NCBI RefSeq assembly: GCF_932526225.1
Contig: NC_064042.1
Location: forward strand, 13,093,040-13,157,039
DNA from: Nematostella vectensis
Taxonomy: Eukaryota; Cnidaria; Anthozoa; Actiniaria; Edwardsiidae
Direction: 5' to 3'
Length of the DNA: 64,000 bases
Below, piece by piece: positions 24,701 to 34,732 of this stretch; within the stretch, counting starts at the first letter, position 1, and each line of letters begins with the position of its first letter. A model generated the notes under the pieces. That model saw nothing but the letters and a program-made list of their open reading frames with translations. It was not told where the DNA came from and did not search any database. A program made the translations under genes and the position numbers.

Positions 24701-25648
24701 TACCAAAAGTGCGTCTAGGGAATCGAACAGCTGTCCATTGTAGTAGACTTTTCCGACGCTCCATTTAGAGGTATCAGAGCCTGCGTGATCAATATAAATT
24801 TCGAAGGGCAGTGGGTATACGAACATTGGAGGGTGATCGCGGTGAAAGGCATACCAGGCACCACGGGTTTTGTTTGTGTAACCCATGGGAGCAGCGAACT
24901 GCACAGTAAGGCAGCGATCCGTGCAATTGTGATAGGAGTAGCCGTCAAAGCTCTCTGTCAACAAACGGTAAGCCTTACGTGACACATTCTTCCAAATATG
25001 ACTTAGGGCTATGATCTCTACTGATAAGAAAGGTCGGGAGTCGAAAGCAATCGGATACGATCGGCCAGGGATCACCCTTAGGCGATGGCTAGTCGGTTTC
25101 GATACAGGCCCAACGATATATTCTTCAACTATAGGGGGCTTCGCTGCTCCTTTGAATATTACCACAAGTGCTTCTCGTTCCGGTTTGGCTTGATTTTTGT
25201 CAAGATATCTTAAAGCGGCTGCTTTAGAAGGCGGCTGAAACTGTATCATTGCAATAAAGTTTGAGTCTACTTTGGCTTTAAATTGTGCAACATGTATCGG
25301 TGTTAGTCCAAGCTCTTCAATCCCTAGCATGTAGTCTCGTACCGCTTTGTGTTCGTCCTCTAGTAGGTCCTCAAACAGCCCTCGCTCTGACGAACTCGTG
25401 GACTCCCGTGACATCCCTTCAGCACATTGTGGTGTAACTTTATCAGATGTGCTTACTGGCCTTTGGTCGTTCTCACGAGTTGCTACTACAATGAGTGCAA
25501 TGAGTAACGCCAAACATAGCAGAAGTAGAATCAAAGACAAATATTTCCAGAGTCTCGATGAACTAGAGGTGAATGTTGTCATTTTTGCATGAGTAGAATC
25601 CCCCTGACCGTGAAGTGCAACCTCTTCTTCGGTTTCTTGTGAGGTCAT
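21738..25648 (-). CDS. Copper amine oxidase, type II membrane form, copy 3
   Basis: Exons on the minus strand: 25648-24328, 23824-23643, 23268-23041, 22597-22281, 22146-21738, again 818 residues in one frame. Catalytic Asp, TPQ Tyr and three copper His residues are intact. The coding region is nearly the same as copies 1 and 2, but the 5' flank is clearly different: an extra stretch before 25,740, many substitutions up to about 25,920, then unrelated sequence. This copy may therefore be expressed differently. The intron after exon 2 contains a second GTGTGTCTA donor-like segment 52 bp downstream. Only this copy lacks the upstream in-frame ATG extension seen in copies 1 and 2, which supports the MTSQ start. 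Confidence 0.93.
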
Positions 25649-25924
25649 AGGCCTTGTCAGTGTATAGTTCAAATTATAGTATAATCGAATTATTGAAGTG
25701 GCCGAGCTTGATTGATTGATTCGCTATTTACGCAAGGCGCTCTAGTGTGAGAAACACAAACAATCCTTGTGAGGCTATTGATGAAAGAATGATATCTCTG
25801 AGCCGCTGAATAATAATCGGTTTATTGTCTTGTTTTCGTAGGTTGCCAAGGCACGTGACATGCGCTTTATTTGGAATCAATATGTGAATTGTATTGAAAA
25901 CAAGAAAGGAATTTTAAGGATAAT

Positions 25925-26380
25925 TGTATAGTTTTCAATTCAATTATTTTATTTGGTACCTTTTTGTCTTTGATTCAAGGGTGTTACTCCAAATACATTC
26001 ATATTTTAGAAAAAAAATTAGCAATTGGTTTTCAATTGTATTCCTATTTACAATAAATTCTCTATCGTCGTACTTTGGGAGCAACTTCAGAATACCCGTC
26101 CACTGTGGAGCCACGTTACTGCCGTGGTCCGCAGTGAAGCCATCTTTGCATATTTATAGAACAAGGCATCAAATAATAAGTCTAAATAATCTAAGTCACT
26201 GCTACCGTCGTCCGCGGTCCGTTGTGTAGCCTTCTGTGCATATTTATAGAACGAAGTATCAAATAATAAGTCTAAGTAATCTAAGTCATTGCTACCGTGG
26301 TCCGCGGTCCGCAGTCCGCAGTGAAAGGGACTGATTTTCGTGTAAGAATTTATGAGAGATAAGCTAAAAGCATTCCAGTC
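25925..26380. other. Unique flank beyond the tandem array; 90-bp direct repeat
   Basis: Sequence similarity to units 1 and 2 ends near 25,925. A segment of about 90 bp, from TATTTATAGAAC at 26,151 to the CCGCGGTCCG cluster, is repeated at 26,241-26,330. The repeat carries several CCGCGGTCCGCAG motifs. No gene was seen. Confidence 0.6.
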
Positions 26381-26502
26381 AAGGAATTCCTAGCCTCCCG
26401 CGCAGCCGTTCTTTGTGTCGGTCACGCAACGCTCCCATGCCCACTGGGAGCTTTGCGTGACCGACACAAAGAACGGCTGCGCGGGAGACTAAGGAATTCC
26501 TT
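26381..26502. repeat. 122-bp near-perfect hairpin (foldback or MITE)
   Basis: Left arm 26,381-26,436 and right arm 26,445-26,502 are reverse complements with only a few mismatches, and the loop is very short. The tips read AAGGAATTCC and GGAATTCCTT. The GC-rich arms (CTCCCGCGCAGCCGTTCTTT) stand out from AT-rich surroundings. Most likely a foldback element or the fused ends of a DNA transposon; no tRNA or known ncRNA shape fits. Confidence 0.8.
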
Positions 26503-26607
26503 TGTTTATTAAAATTGAGATAAGAGTCAAGAAAATACTAACTAGGTTACTTAAAATTCTACGAGTGTGATAATAATTATCTGTATATTAGCGATTATTT
26601 TACTCAC

Positions 26608-26889
26608 CTAAGTTTGTTACGTTGTAGTGTTTATCAAACTGAGGTGGTTCATAACACATCCCTGTATCCGCAGTACTATTTGGAAGCAAAGAACACATCC
26701 CAATCATAAGATCCACAAAATAATCAGGAAGTCTGCTATTACATCGTTTCAAAAACTCGGAGCAAACTCTCCTGCATGGAAGAAAAGGCTTCGGGTCGCC
26801 ATCTTTACAATTTGGTGCGAGAACAGCACAAGCGATTGTCTCTGAAACGCTTGCAACGGAACAGTTCTGCATTCGAGTAGTGACGAACT
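26608..26889 (-). CDS. Orphan exon encoding a Frizzled-type cysteine-rich domain
   Basis: Minus-strand exon with acceptor TGTAG before 26,889 and a strong donor GTGAGT at 26,607-26,602. The text shows the Cys spacing of a Fz CRD: NCSVA, IACAVLAPNC, PFLPCRRVC, FLKRC, LMIGMC, TGMCYEPP. Fz CRDs bind Wnt-type ligands or form part of secreted and membrane proteins; which host protein this belongs to cannot be told. A G14 tract sits just upstream of the acceptor (26,911-26,925 on plus), that is a C tract on the coding strand. No partner exon was found between here and the oxidase, so it is either a gene whose other exons lie outside recognisable sequence or a stranded fragment. Confidence 0.65.
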
Positions 26890-26934
26890 CTACAATGTTG
26901 CGTATCCATGTGGGGGGGGGGGGGGGACGTTCGG

Positions 26935-27012
26935 GGGTGCTCAATACCGCAATACCGCACAAAATTTCCGAAAATACCGCATTACCGCACAAAAAAATCG
27001 AGAATACCGCAT
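26935..27012. repeat. AATACCGCA minisatellite
   Basis: Imperfect repeats of AATACCGCA (about five to six) next to the G tract, possibly the decayed end of a repeat element. Confidence 0.6.
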
Positions 27013-27339
27013 ACAGAAAATAGTCGTTCGTAAAACAAGCGTTATGGTACGAACTGTAGCGATTACTAAGCTCTAATAGTCACTCTGAATCGCAAACGTG
27101 ATAAAACTTCGTAGAAAACTCGTGATGTTTGCCGTATATAAAGTAAAAAGTCGTAATAACCGAATACGTTCTTCCGTTCTGTCAAATCGGCATTTCGTCA
27201 CGAGAAACAATAATATTCTTACCTTCGACATGCTGCTTGACTGCTTTGATAGGGTTTCCGTTGCGATAAGATATACTGGAGGTGAATATGTTTATTCGTG
27301 AAAGGGTGATTGTTTATAAATCAATGTCGACAATGTCAA

Positions 27340-27960
27340 CTTTTTAGCACCGTCATAGTTTTCTTCAAGAATTTACGTTGTTGGATTCCTCTTATGATTG
27401 AGTCTCCGACCAGTAACAAAGCGCCCTTTGAAGGTCCATTTCTGCTCTGCTCTCGAGTTTAAGCTATTGACTTGTTTGGTACGTTCTTTTAGGTAAAGGT
27501 GGATTTCACATCTTCTATTTTTCCGTCGAAGTGACGCTTGGTGTCGGCCATTCCATGTTTCAATTTCTGCTTCCAGTCCTCTAGATCGAGGCTCTGTTAA
27601 CCGATTTCGATCGAGTTTGTTGTGACTTGTTTCTCAATTTTACTATTGAACTCTCGTTGAGCTACTCGTAACGTGGATCATGGCCTCCAATTTCAGGTTT
27701 TTCTTCTCGTGGCATTCAACTTTTCTATTTTCGTTCGTCTGATTACTTTCTTGTCGTTGTTCTGCTGAGCATGTATAATTTCTTTCACCTTTTTTTTCCA
27801 TTTCTTATACTGTCCGCTATTCAATTTATTTCAGCACGCTTCATTTCGGCGGCCCTTTCGGCTTCTTTTTCCGTTGTGAACTTCCCAATGCAGTAGGTTC
27901 CTTTGCCTAACTTTTTCACATGCTGTTCTCAAATGAACGGAATCGAACAGAAATCTTAAA
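27340..27960 (-). pseudogene. Decayed ORF1-like relic with SGNH-type motif
   Basis: On the minus strand there are short broken frames rich in Lys, Glu and Arg (FTTEKEAERAAEMKRAEI near 27,850) followed, near 27,360-27,430, by ALLLVGDSIIRGI. The GDS motif in this context resembles SGNH-hydrolase-like domains found in ORF1 proteins of animal retroelements. Several stops and frameshifts make it inactive. The assignment is tentative. Confidence 0.35.
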
Positions 27961-28109
27961 GATCTTGGGCACAAATTGCTATTTTGCCTTTGTTGTCTTG
28001 CGAATAAAGAAACAAGACCGTTTATATTGACGCGATGGACCGCACGCTTTTTGTAATGTCAAGAGAATAAGATAAGAGAGGGACATATATGTTATTTACC
28101 AGCTGGGAG

Positions 28110-28156
28110 TTGGAAATTCTATTGAGGAAAAAAAATAAACGGCCTCGGTAAGTATT
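28110..28156. repeat. Inverted-repeat arm interrupted by the BEL element (left)
   Basis: GTTGGAAATTCTATTG followed by an A-rich stretch and AATAAAC is the reverse complement of 32,621-32,652. The BEL/Pao element therefore landed inside a pre-existing inverted-repeat element whose other arm lies to its right. Confidence 0.6.
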
Positions 28157-28393
28157 TGTTCCGGAAGTTCCGTTTCTGTGTACCGGAAAATGTTAAAGTT
28201 ATTAGTTTATGATCACGAATTATGTAATATGTAATGAGTAATAGGATCGGGTATCATTGTACCAGGCACGGGGTGAACTCGTGAGAGGTTGTAAGAGAGA
28301 CTGTAGAGAGATTGAGAGCTGATTCGAATAAAGGGAGAAGAAAGTCGGAGATCGTGATAACAGAGTGTCGTTTGGTTCGAAACATTACCAACA
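28157..28393 (+). repeat. BEL/Pao 5' LTR
   Basis: 237-bp LTR starting TGTTCCGGAAG and ending ACCAACA. AATAAA occurs near 28,327. It differs from the 3' LTR by a few substitutions and a two-base indel. Confidence 0.9.
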
Positions 28394-28395
28394 CG

Positions 28396-28412
28396 TGGTC
28401 CTTCGAGCCGGA
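28396..28412 (+). promoter_or_regulatory. Putative primer binding site of BEL/Pao element
   Basis: TGGTCCTTCGAGCCGG, two bases after the LTR, is the expected place and style (TGG start) of a tRNA primer binding site. The tRNA was not identified. Confidence 0.6.
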
Positions 28413-28418
28413 TAGAAG

Positions 28419-29880
28419 ATGAGTGGGAAGTTAGTCCTGAAAAAGAAAGTGCGTGGAGCTCATAGAGGGGCAGCAACGAAGTTGATTAGAAAGGTAAATG
28501 AGATCTTGGATCTTGAAGAACACAGCGAAGATGAGAAGTTAGCGATCCGCCAGCTCCGAGACAGCGCCAAAGAAAAGGCAGAGACCCTTCGCGCACTCGG
28601 CGGTGAGGTCATCGAGTTGTCGGCGGGGAAAGAAGATAGCGAAGAGCTCGAGGCAATCATAACGGAGGGCGACGAGATGCGGGCGAGACTGCACGAGGTT
28701 ATCCACAGGATGGAGGGGTTAATGGCACTGTGGGATCAACCCGCATCCCCAGCGATCAGCCCGGCTAGCTTGCCTAGTTCACCGGCAAGGTCTTCTACCT
28801 CTACTAAGGCGAGAGTGAGAGCAAGGCTACCTAAGCTTGAAGTGCCGAAATTTGGTGGCAAAATACAAGAATGGCCGGAATTCTGGGACTCCTTTGAGAG
28901 CGCCATTGATAGCAATGAGGCGCTCGCGGACGTAGATAAGTTCGCTTATCTGAAGAGGTTACTGTTAGACGAGGCGAAACAGACCATTGCTGGTTTCGCG
29001 ATGACCGCGGCAAACTACGGCGCTGCTATCGAAATACTTCGCAAGCGATATGGCAAAACCGAGGCTATACAGCGGTCGCACATTAACGACCTACTTAACC
29101 TGTCGCCTGTTTTTAACGATGGGGACTTAACGAGGCTGAGGCGGTTCTACGATGTAGCGAAGACGCATTTCCGAGGACTAGAAGCTCTAAATGTAAATGA
29201 AACAAGTTATTCGGGGATCGTGGTACCGGCCCTGCTACAGAAGTTGCCGAACTCGTTCCGGCTCACAATCACCCGTAGATATCAAAACTTCATGTCATGA
29301 AGTATGGAAAGACTGTGGCTGAGATACGAGCGGAGGTAGAGCTGAGAGAAGAGCACATTTCTTCTGAGGCAAGTAACAAGAAACCACAAGACGGTATGCA
29401 AAGGCAAACAAGCGGGAGCGCATTATTTGTTGAAGCTAATGGACAGGGGACGTGTGTTTATTGTTTTGGAAAACACAAGTCAGAGAACTGTGAGAGATTC
29501 AAGTCACCGGGAGAGCGAGAGAAAATCTTGGTTAAGTATGCTAGATGTTTTAGATGCCTTAGGAAAAATCAGAGGTCCTACGAGTGTAGATCGAAAGATG
29601 GTAACTGTAAGGGCTGCGCGGGCGCGCATCATCTTTCAATATGCGAAAATCAAGCTAGTGGCCAAACAGAAACGCCACAGCAGGAACGGGGGGAGAGCGA
29701 GCAAGCGGGAGAAGCTACTTCAAATCACGTAGCTTCGGGGTTTGCGGAGAGTTTTCATGTTGTCTCTGGTACGCGCATAGCTTTACAAACAGCGCAGGGC
29801 ATTGTTAGCTGGGAAGGGGGCGTATCAGCTAGGACAAGGTTTTTGTTTGACGCCGGAAGTCACCGCTCATTCATCACGGC
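28419..29880 (+). pseudogene. BEL/Pao gag and protease region, frameshifted
   Basis: The frame from 28,419 to 29,300 has an N-terminal coiled region and the BEL gag core (LPKLEVPKFGGKIQEWPEFW at about 130-150). It stops at 29,300 and continues in another frame from 29,297, with CCHC-like zinc knuckles (CVYCFGKHKSENC and CFRCLR). A protease active-site motif follows in the form FLFDAGSHRSFI, where Ala replaces the usual Ser or Thr after Asp. The frame then ends abruptly at 29,899. Confidence 0.85.
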
Positions 29881-32286
29881 GTCGGCAGCGCACACATAGA
29901 GCGGTAGTGCGCAGGAATGTTGCTACTAGTACACCGGTAAGAGTGATCTATGATGCGTCGGCGAAGACAGGTAAAAAGGGCGTGTCGCTCAACGACTGTT
30001 TACACGTTGGACCTTCTCTCAACCCCCTCCTATTTAATGTGTTGCTGAGATTCCGCCTCCACAGGGTAGCCCCCATAGCAGATATCGAGAAGGCTTTCTT
30101 GAATATCGAAGTCGACCCTGGAGACCGAGATTGTTTACGATTCTTATTCCCAGAGGACCCGAGAAGGGAGGATTACGTAATCAAGGTATACTGGTTTTGT
30201 AGAGTGGTGTTTGGTCTGAACGCCTCGCCATTTCTATTGAATGGAACCTTGAGGCACCACCTCGTGAAGTTTAAAGAGATAGATCCTAAATTTGTAGAGA
30301 TGTTAGTCAACAGTTTTTATGTAGATGACTTGGTGACAGGGAGTAACACCCCGGAAGAGGCGTATGAGTTATACGTGAAGTCCAAGTCGAGATTGGCAGA
30401 AGGTGGGTTTAACCTGCGCAAGTGGCAGACTAACGATAGCGAGCTCAGAGGTAGGGTGGATGTAAGCGAAGGGAGATGTATGCCAGGTAATTAAGAAGGT
30501 GTGGCTCGTGGTAAGACTAGCCAAGGCGTGGCAAGCGACTGTGATATTCAGAAGGTGTTAGGCCTACCCTGGAATAGCAGTAGTGACACTATAGGACTCA
30601 CATTTGGCCACCTGTATGAGAAGGCGCAACAGTCGCCAGCGACGAAGCGAAATGTGCTAAGTGTTCTTGCAGGTATGTTCGATCCCCTAGGAATAGTAAG
30701 CCCAGTAACTGTAGCTGCAAGAATCCTTTTTCGGACCCTGTGTAGAATGACCGAGTTAACCTGGGACGAGGAATTGACTGGAGAGGTAAGGACAGAGTAG
30801 GAGGCCTGGGTTAAAGACCTGGGAAATTTGATGAGTGTTGAAGTACCTCGGTGCGTATTGGACACGTCAAACCGTAAGGTGCAGATTCACGGGTTTGCTG
30901 ATGCGAGTCGCAAGGCGTACTGTGCCGTCGTATACCTCGTATACGACGTGGGGGGAGAGAGGCAGGTAAGGTTACTTTGCAGCAAGACTAGAGTGGCCCC
31001 CCTTAAAGAGATGACAATCCCCAGGTTAGAGCTAATGGCCGCGTTAATCCTTGCCCGTCTTGTCAGCCATGTTAAAGAAGCACTAGGCACACTCATTGAA
31101 GTAGAAAGGGAGGTGTACTGGTCAGATAGCAAAACAGTGTTATACTGGTTGGCGAACAAAGGTGAGTGGAAACAGTTCGTTAAGCACAGAGTAGATGAAA
31201 TTTTGCAGCTGTCTAGGAAGGGTGAGTGGAGGCATTGCTCGGGAGAACAGAACCCTGCCGACATTGGGTCACGGGGTGCACCCGCTCCAAACTCAAGAGT
31301 AATGCACTGTGGTGGAATGGCCCACACTGGCTGACTGGTCCCGAACAGGGATGGCCAGCATTACAGATCGAGAGAACGCCAGCTGGGGCGGAAGAGGAGA
31401 AGGGCACTGTAAGTATGGTAGTCAACACCAGAGTACCGAAGAGTGACATATCTAGTGTAATCAACCATAACAATTTCAGAAATTGTAGCAAGTTGTTCAA
31501 GGTAACAGCGTATGTTCGGAGATTCATGCACAATGTTAGGGCAGAGAAAGTAGAAGACAGGATGACAGGCAGGTTATCTAGAGAGGAGATGACGAACGCA
31601 GAGCTAGAGTGGATAAAGTCAGCGCAAGTAGACTTGACGCAACAAGCGACGTTTAATCAGGTGACCAAGCAGCTAGATTTAGTAGAAGAGGCAGGCATAC
31701 TTAGGTGCAGAGGGAGACTGGGTAATTCCGAGCTTGCAACAGACGCTAGAATGCCCATAATATTACCGAGAGATCACAGGCTGACAGAGCTGGTTATACT
31801 AGACTGCCATAGTAAGTTACACCACAGTGGTGTTAGCGGCACCTTAGCGCAGGTGCGGACAAGGTTCTGGGTTCCGAAAGGTCGACAAGTTGTGAAGAAG
31901 ATAGTGCATAGGTGTGTCACGTGTAAGAAGCTAGAAGGCAGGGCATAGCGCCGCCTCCCGTGGCGGATTTACCAGGCTTTAGAGTCACGCAGGCAGAGCC
32001 ATTCTCCAAAGTAGGAGTAGACTTTGCAGGTCCTCTCTATTACAAGAGTAGTACAGGTATGATGCAGAAGGCGTCTGTGGCACTTTTCTCGTGTTGCGTG
32101 ACACGAGCATTATATCTCGATTTAGTCTTAGATTTAGAGGCTTGTACTTTCAGGAGATGCCTTAGAAGGTTTGCAGCCAGGAAGGGAGCTCCAACGCTGA
32201 TAGTGTCAGACAATGCGAAAACATTCAAAGCCGCAGCATTGCACGCGCAGAATAGAATCGCGATCGGGGCTTTGCTTGACTTCTAA
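29880..32286 (+). pseudogene. BEL/Pao RT, RNase H and integrase region, broken
   Basis: The RT begins without its usual N-terminal part (joined to the protease by a deletion) and includes IYDASA, ADIEKAF and the catalytic FYVDDLVTG (about 30,318-30,344). A frameshift near 30,490 and a stop at 30,798 follow. RNase H-like sequence (HGFADASRKAYCAVVY) is at 30,888-30,940. An H2C2 integrase zinc finger lies near 31,810-31,940, and the integrase core has Asp in VGVDFAGPL and Asp in SDNAKTF but lacks the catalytic Glu. The text stops at 32,286. Confidence 0.85.
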
Positions 32287-32296
32287 GAGTCAAGAA

Positions 32297-32317
32297 GGGG
32301 GGGGGGGGGGGGGGGGG
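32297..32317 (+). repeat. Expanded G tract at the BEL polypurine tract
   Basis: A run of about 21 G directly preceded by AAGAA and followed by the 3' LTR. The place is that of the polypurine tract that primes plus-strand DNA. The first T of the LTR appears to be lost. Confidence 0.7.
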
Positions 32318-32550
32318 TTCCGGAAGTTCCGTTTCTGTGTACCGGAAGTTGTTAAAGTTATTAGTTTATGATCACCAATTATGTAATATGTAATGAGTAA
32401 TAGGATCGGGTATCATTGTACCAGGCACGGGGTGAACTCGTGAGAGATTGTAAGAGAGATTGTAGAGAGATTAAGAGCTCATTCGAATAAAGGGAGAAGA
32501 AAGTCGGAGATCGTGATAACAGTGTCGTTTGGTTCGAAACATTACCAACA
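32317..32550 (+). repeat. BEL/Pao 3' LTR
   Basis: Close copy of the 5' LTR ending ACCAACA and followed by the GTATT target duplication. Confidence 0.9.
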
Positions 32551-32555
32551 GTATT

Positions 32556-33110
32556 TTCAAGACCTCGGTCACGGTATTTCACGATACGGAACGACCCTGA
32601 GCTGGGAAATAACATGTTTATTTTTTTCCACAATAGAATTTCCAACTTTGTTTACCTTACGGGCTTATGGTTGCACGGGGCGAGGTTTCGCTTCTGACTT
32701 TCTTCGATGTTCCGTATTCGTGAAGATTTTGTTCGCTCATCATGATCATCCAATAAACTCAAATTTGTATTTCTCCCACAACGCTTTAAATCCTCCAGAA
32801 ATACAGAATCTCCAAAGAAGATATTCTCTGAATTTTGACCAACAATTTTTATTAATACGTCGTTCTCAACTCGAATTGATCGTAGAAATGTCTTCGTTCG
32901 CTTTAAATCTTCCACAGATATATTCACTGAAGAACTTCTCTTGAATGTGGATACGTTAAGCTGGTTATGCAGGAAAATTCCTAAAGTGATTTGTCGTTTT
33001 TCTTCGTATGAAGAGATGATTTGCTGCCTTATTTTATCCCAAATACACTTTCAGCAATGTTGAAATTGTTGCATTCATGGCGGGAAATTGTCAAAACACA
33101 GGGAGTTTGC
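32556..33110. other. Right flank of BEL, inverted-repeat arm and unrecognised sequence
   Basis: 32,621-32,652 mirrors 28,110-28,142 in reverse complement. The remaining sequence to 33,110 has no recognised gene; short frames on both strands lack motifs. Confidence 0.5.
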
Positions 33111-33112
33111 AT

Positions 33113-33195
33113 CCTCGTTCCCAGGGTCTTCCTCTCATATCCCTCTTTCCTCCTTGCCCCTGGGGGTAGGGGAGGTTGGGACCCTGGGAAGGAGG
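33113..33195. mobile_element. Small MITE-like element with CCCTGGGAA termini
   Basis: CCTCGTTCCCAGGGTC at the left and GACCCTGGGAAGGAGG at the right form a 16-bp inverted repeat with one mismatch, about 83 bp overall. Confidence 0.55.
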
Positions 33196-33306
33196 ATGAG
33201 GGAGTTTGAAGCGGATTTTCCGTAAAGTCAATGATTCTAGATAGTGTGAAGATCTATAACCTCGGGAGTAAAAATCAAGTTTTCGATGGGCATGGGCAAG
33301 ATGAGC

Positions 33307-33388
33307 GGTCCGGTATCGCGGGGTCCGGATCGTAGGACCGGACCTCACGAGAGCCAATCAGAGCGCGCGATTTGATGGATACCGGACC
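33307..33388. repeat. Short inverted repeat GGTCCGGTATC ... GATACCGGACC
   Basis: Perfect 11-bp inverted repeat about 82 bp across, GC-rich in an AT-rich setting, followed by an A-rich stretch. Possibly a small non-autonomous element. Confidence 0.45.
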
Positions 33389-33395
33389 CCGAAAA

Positions 33396-34115
33396 AAAAT
33401 AAACTTTAGTCCGCGCGCCATGTCGATTTCCAATCTGGCTATTTTTAGTAACCACCACCCCAACACTGCGCGTTAGCATATTTACCCACCCTACCCCCGC
33501 GCTAGCCCCGCGTAGTTTGCCCCTGCTTTGTTACTTAAAACCAAAAAAAAAAAAAAAAAAACACCCTATTTGCACAAATACCATCGAAAATGTCATTCTA
33601 AATCAAGAGCGAAAAACCCCGTGCTTCAAACACCGCTCCCGCTCTAACTTGCTGCTTCTTCGTGGGTTTTCAACAGCAATTATCTTCCTAATGGTCTAAC
33701 GAAATCTGTAAGTTAGACATTAGATACGATATTGATTTTTGTGAATATTCTGGTGAATTGAGAATGAATCCAATAAAACACATATCATAAAACTATCCTT
33801 GTAGCGAGGGAATGCCTTTATGTGATGATCAAAGCCAGCAAGCTGAAGTATCTGAGCTTTTCACAAAAAAAAAAAAATATCATGCACAAAAAAATTGACC
33901 AACGCCCCCCCCCCCCCCCCCCCCTCAAATATCTAATGGTCCGTCCCTAACATATAAATTCCCCCATATATTCCTCTATAAAAACACTGACAGTAAAGGC
34001 AGTAAGCCTTGGGCTCATTCCCTTCCCGTGTGAATCCCCGAGACAAGAGCCAAGCTACGCTGGCTAATTCATTAGCTTCAAATATTGCTTGCAGGGACTC
34101 GCTGGTTTTAGGGGT
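33396..34115. other. Low-complexity intergenic stretch
   Basis: Contains A and C homopolymers (A18 near 33,543, C20 near 33,905) and AT-rich filler. No gene is seen. Confidence 0.5.
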
Positions 34116-34117
34116 TT

Positions 34118-34178
34118 TAGCCTGTATGCAGACCTCCGTAGTTCCTTTCCGGAGGCCTGTAATACAGGCTATGGTTTA
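34118..34178. repeat. Hairpin TAGCCTGTAT ... ATACAGGCTA
   Basis: TAGCCTGTATGCAGACCTCCG pairs with CGGAGGCCTGTAATACAGGCTA, giving a stem of about 20 bp with small mismatches. Likely a MITE remnant. Confidence 0.5.
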
Positions 34179-34732
34179 GAATTGCCAATTACAGGGCTAG
34201 AGAGCCATATTATATTTAAGAAATAAAATATTCTTTGCTTGCTTTCATTGAGTTTTGAAATCTTGAGAGAATTCGAGAGATCAGTGGAGGACGAGACCGA
34301 CCGCAGGTCGAGAAATAAAGGCACAAGAGAAATGTTTTATTTATTTTATAGAGTTTTTTCTAATCCTACCAAAAGACAAAAAAAACCCTTCACAACAGAG
34401 CATGTCAGCGGGCGCGCAGAAAACAGTTTGAAAAACTGGCTTCAAATTCCAAGCATTATTTACTTCATCGCTTTGTGGTTTTGGACTTATTTTGCAATTT
34501 CCTATATACTTGGAACACGTTTTTCTCCCGGAGATTAATATTTTTAGTGTTAAAATGTAAAAGTCCGTGGGAATTCACAGGGTTGTTGACTGGTTGACTG
34601 ATGATGTAGGAATTCCCCTTGCACGATTTTATGCTGCGTCATCAGCGTCATCGTATTACTAGTCTCCTTCGCAGCCCAAAGCGGCAGGAGTAGACTATCG
34701 CATGCTTCATAATGAAATAAAAGTGACCAATC

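Larger units (their letters stand above)
28152..32555 (+). mobile_element. BEL/Pao LTR retrotransposon, broken, with 5-bp target duplication
   Basis: 5' LTR 28,157-28,393 and 3' LTR about 32,317-32,550 are close copies with TG...CA ends, flanked by GTATT on both sides (28,152-28,156 and 32,551-32,555). Order inside: primer binding site, gag with zinc knuckles, aspartic protease, RT, RNase H and integrase, the BEL/Pao order. The body is damaged by frameshifts, a deletion between protease and RT, and loss of the end of integrase. The similar LTRs suggest a fairly recent insertion, yet it could not move by itself. Confidence 0.92.

Noticed and set aside
1..25925. The three units as misassembled alleles
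   Set aside because: Not fully excluded, but three differing copies cannot be two alleles of one locus, and each has its own indels; at least one real duplication is needed.
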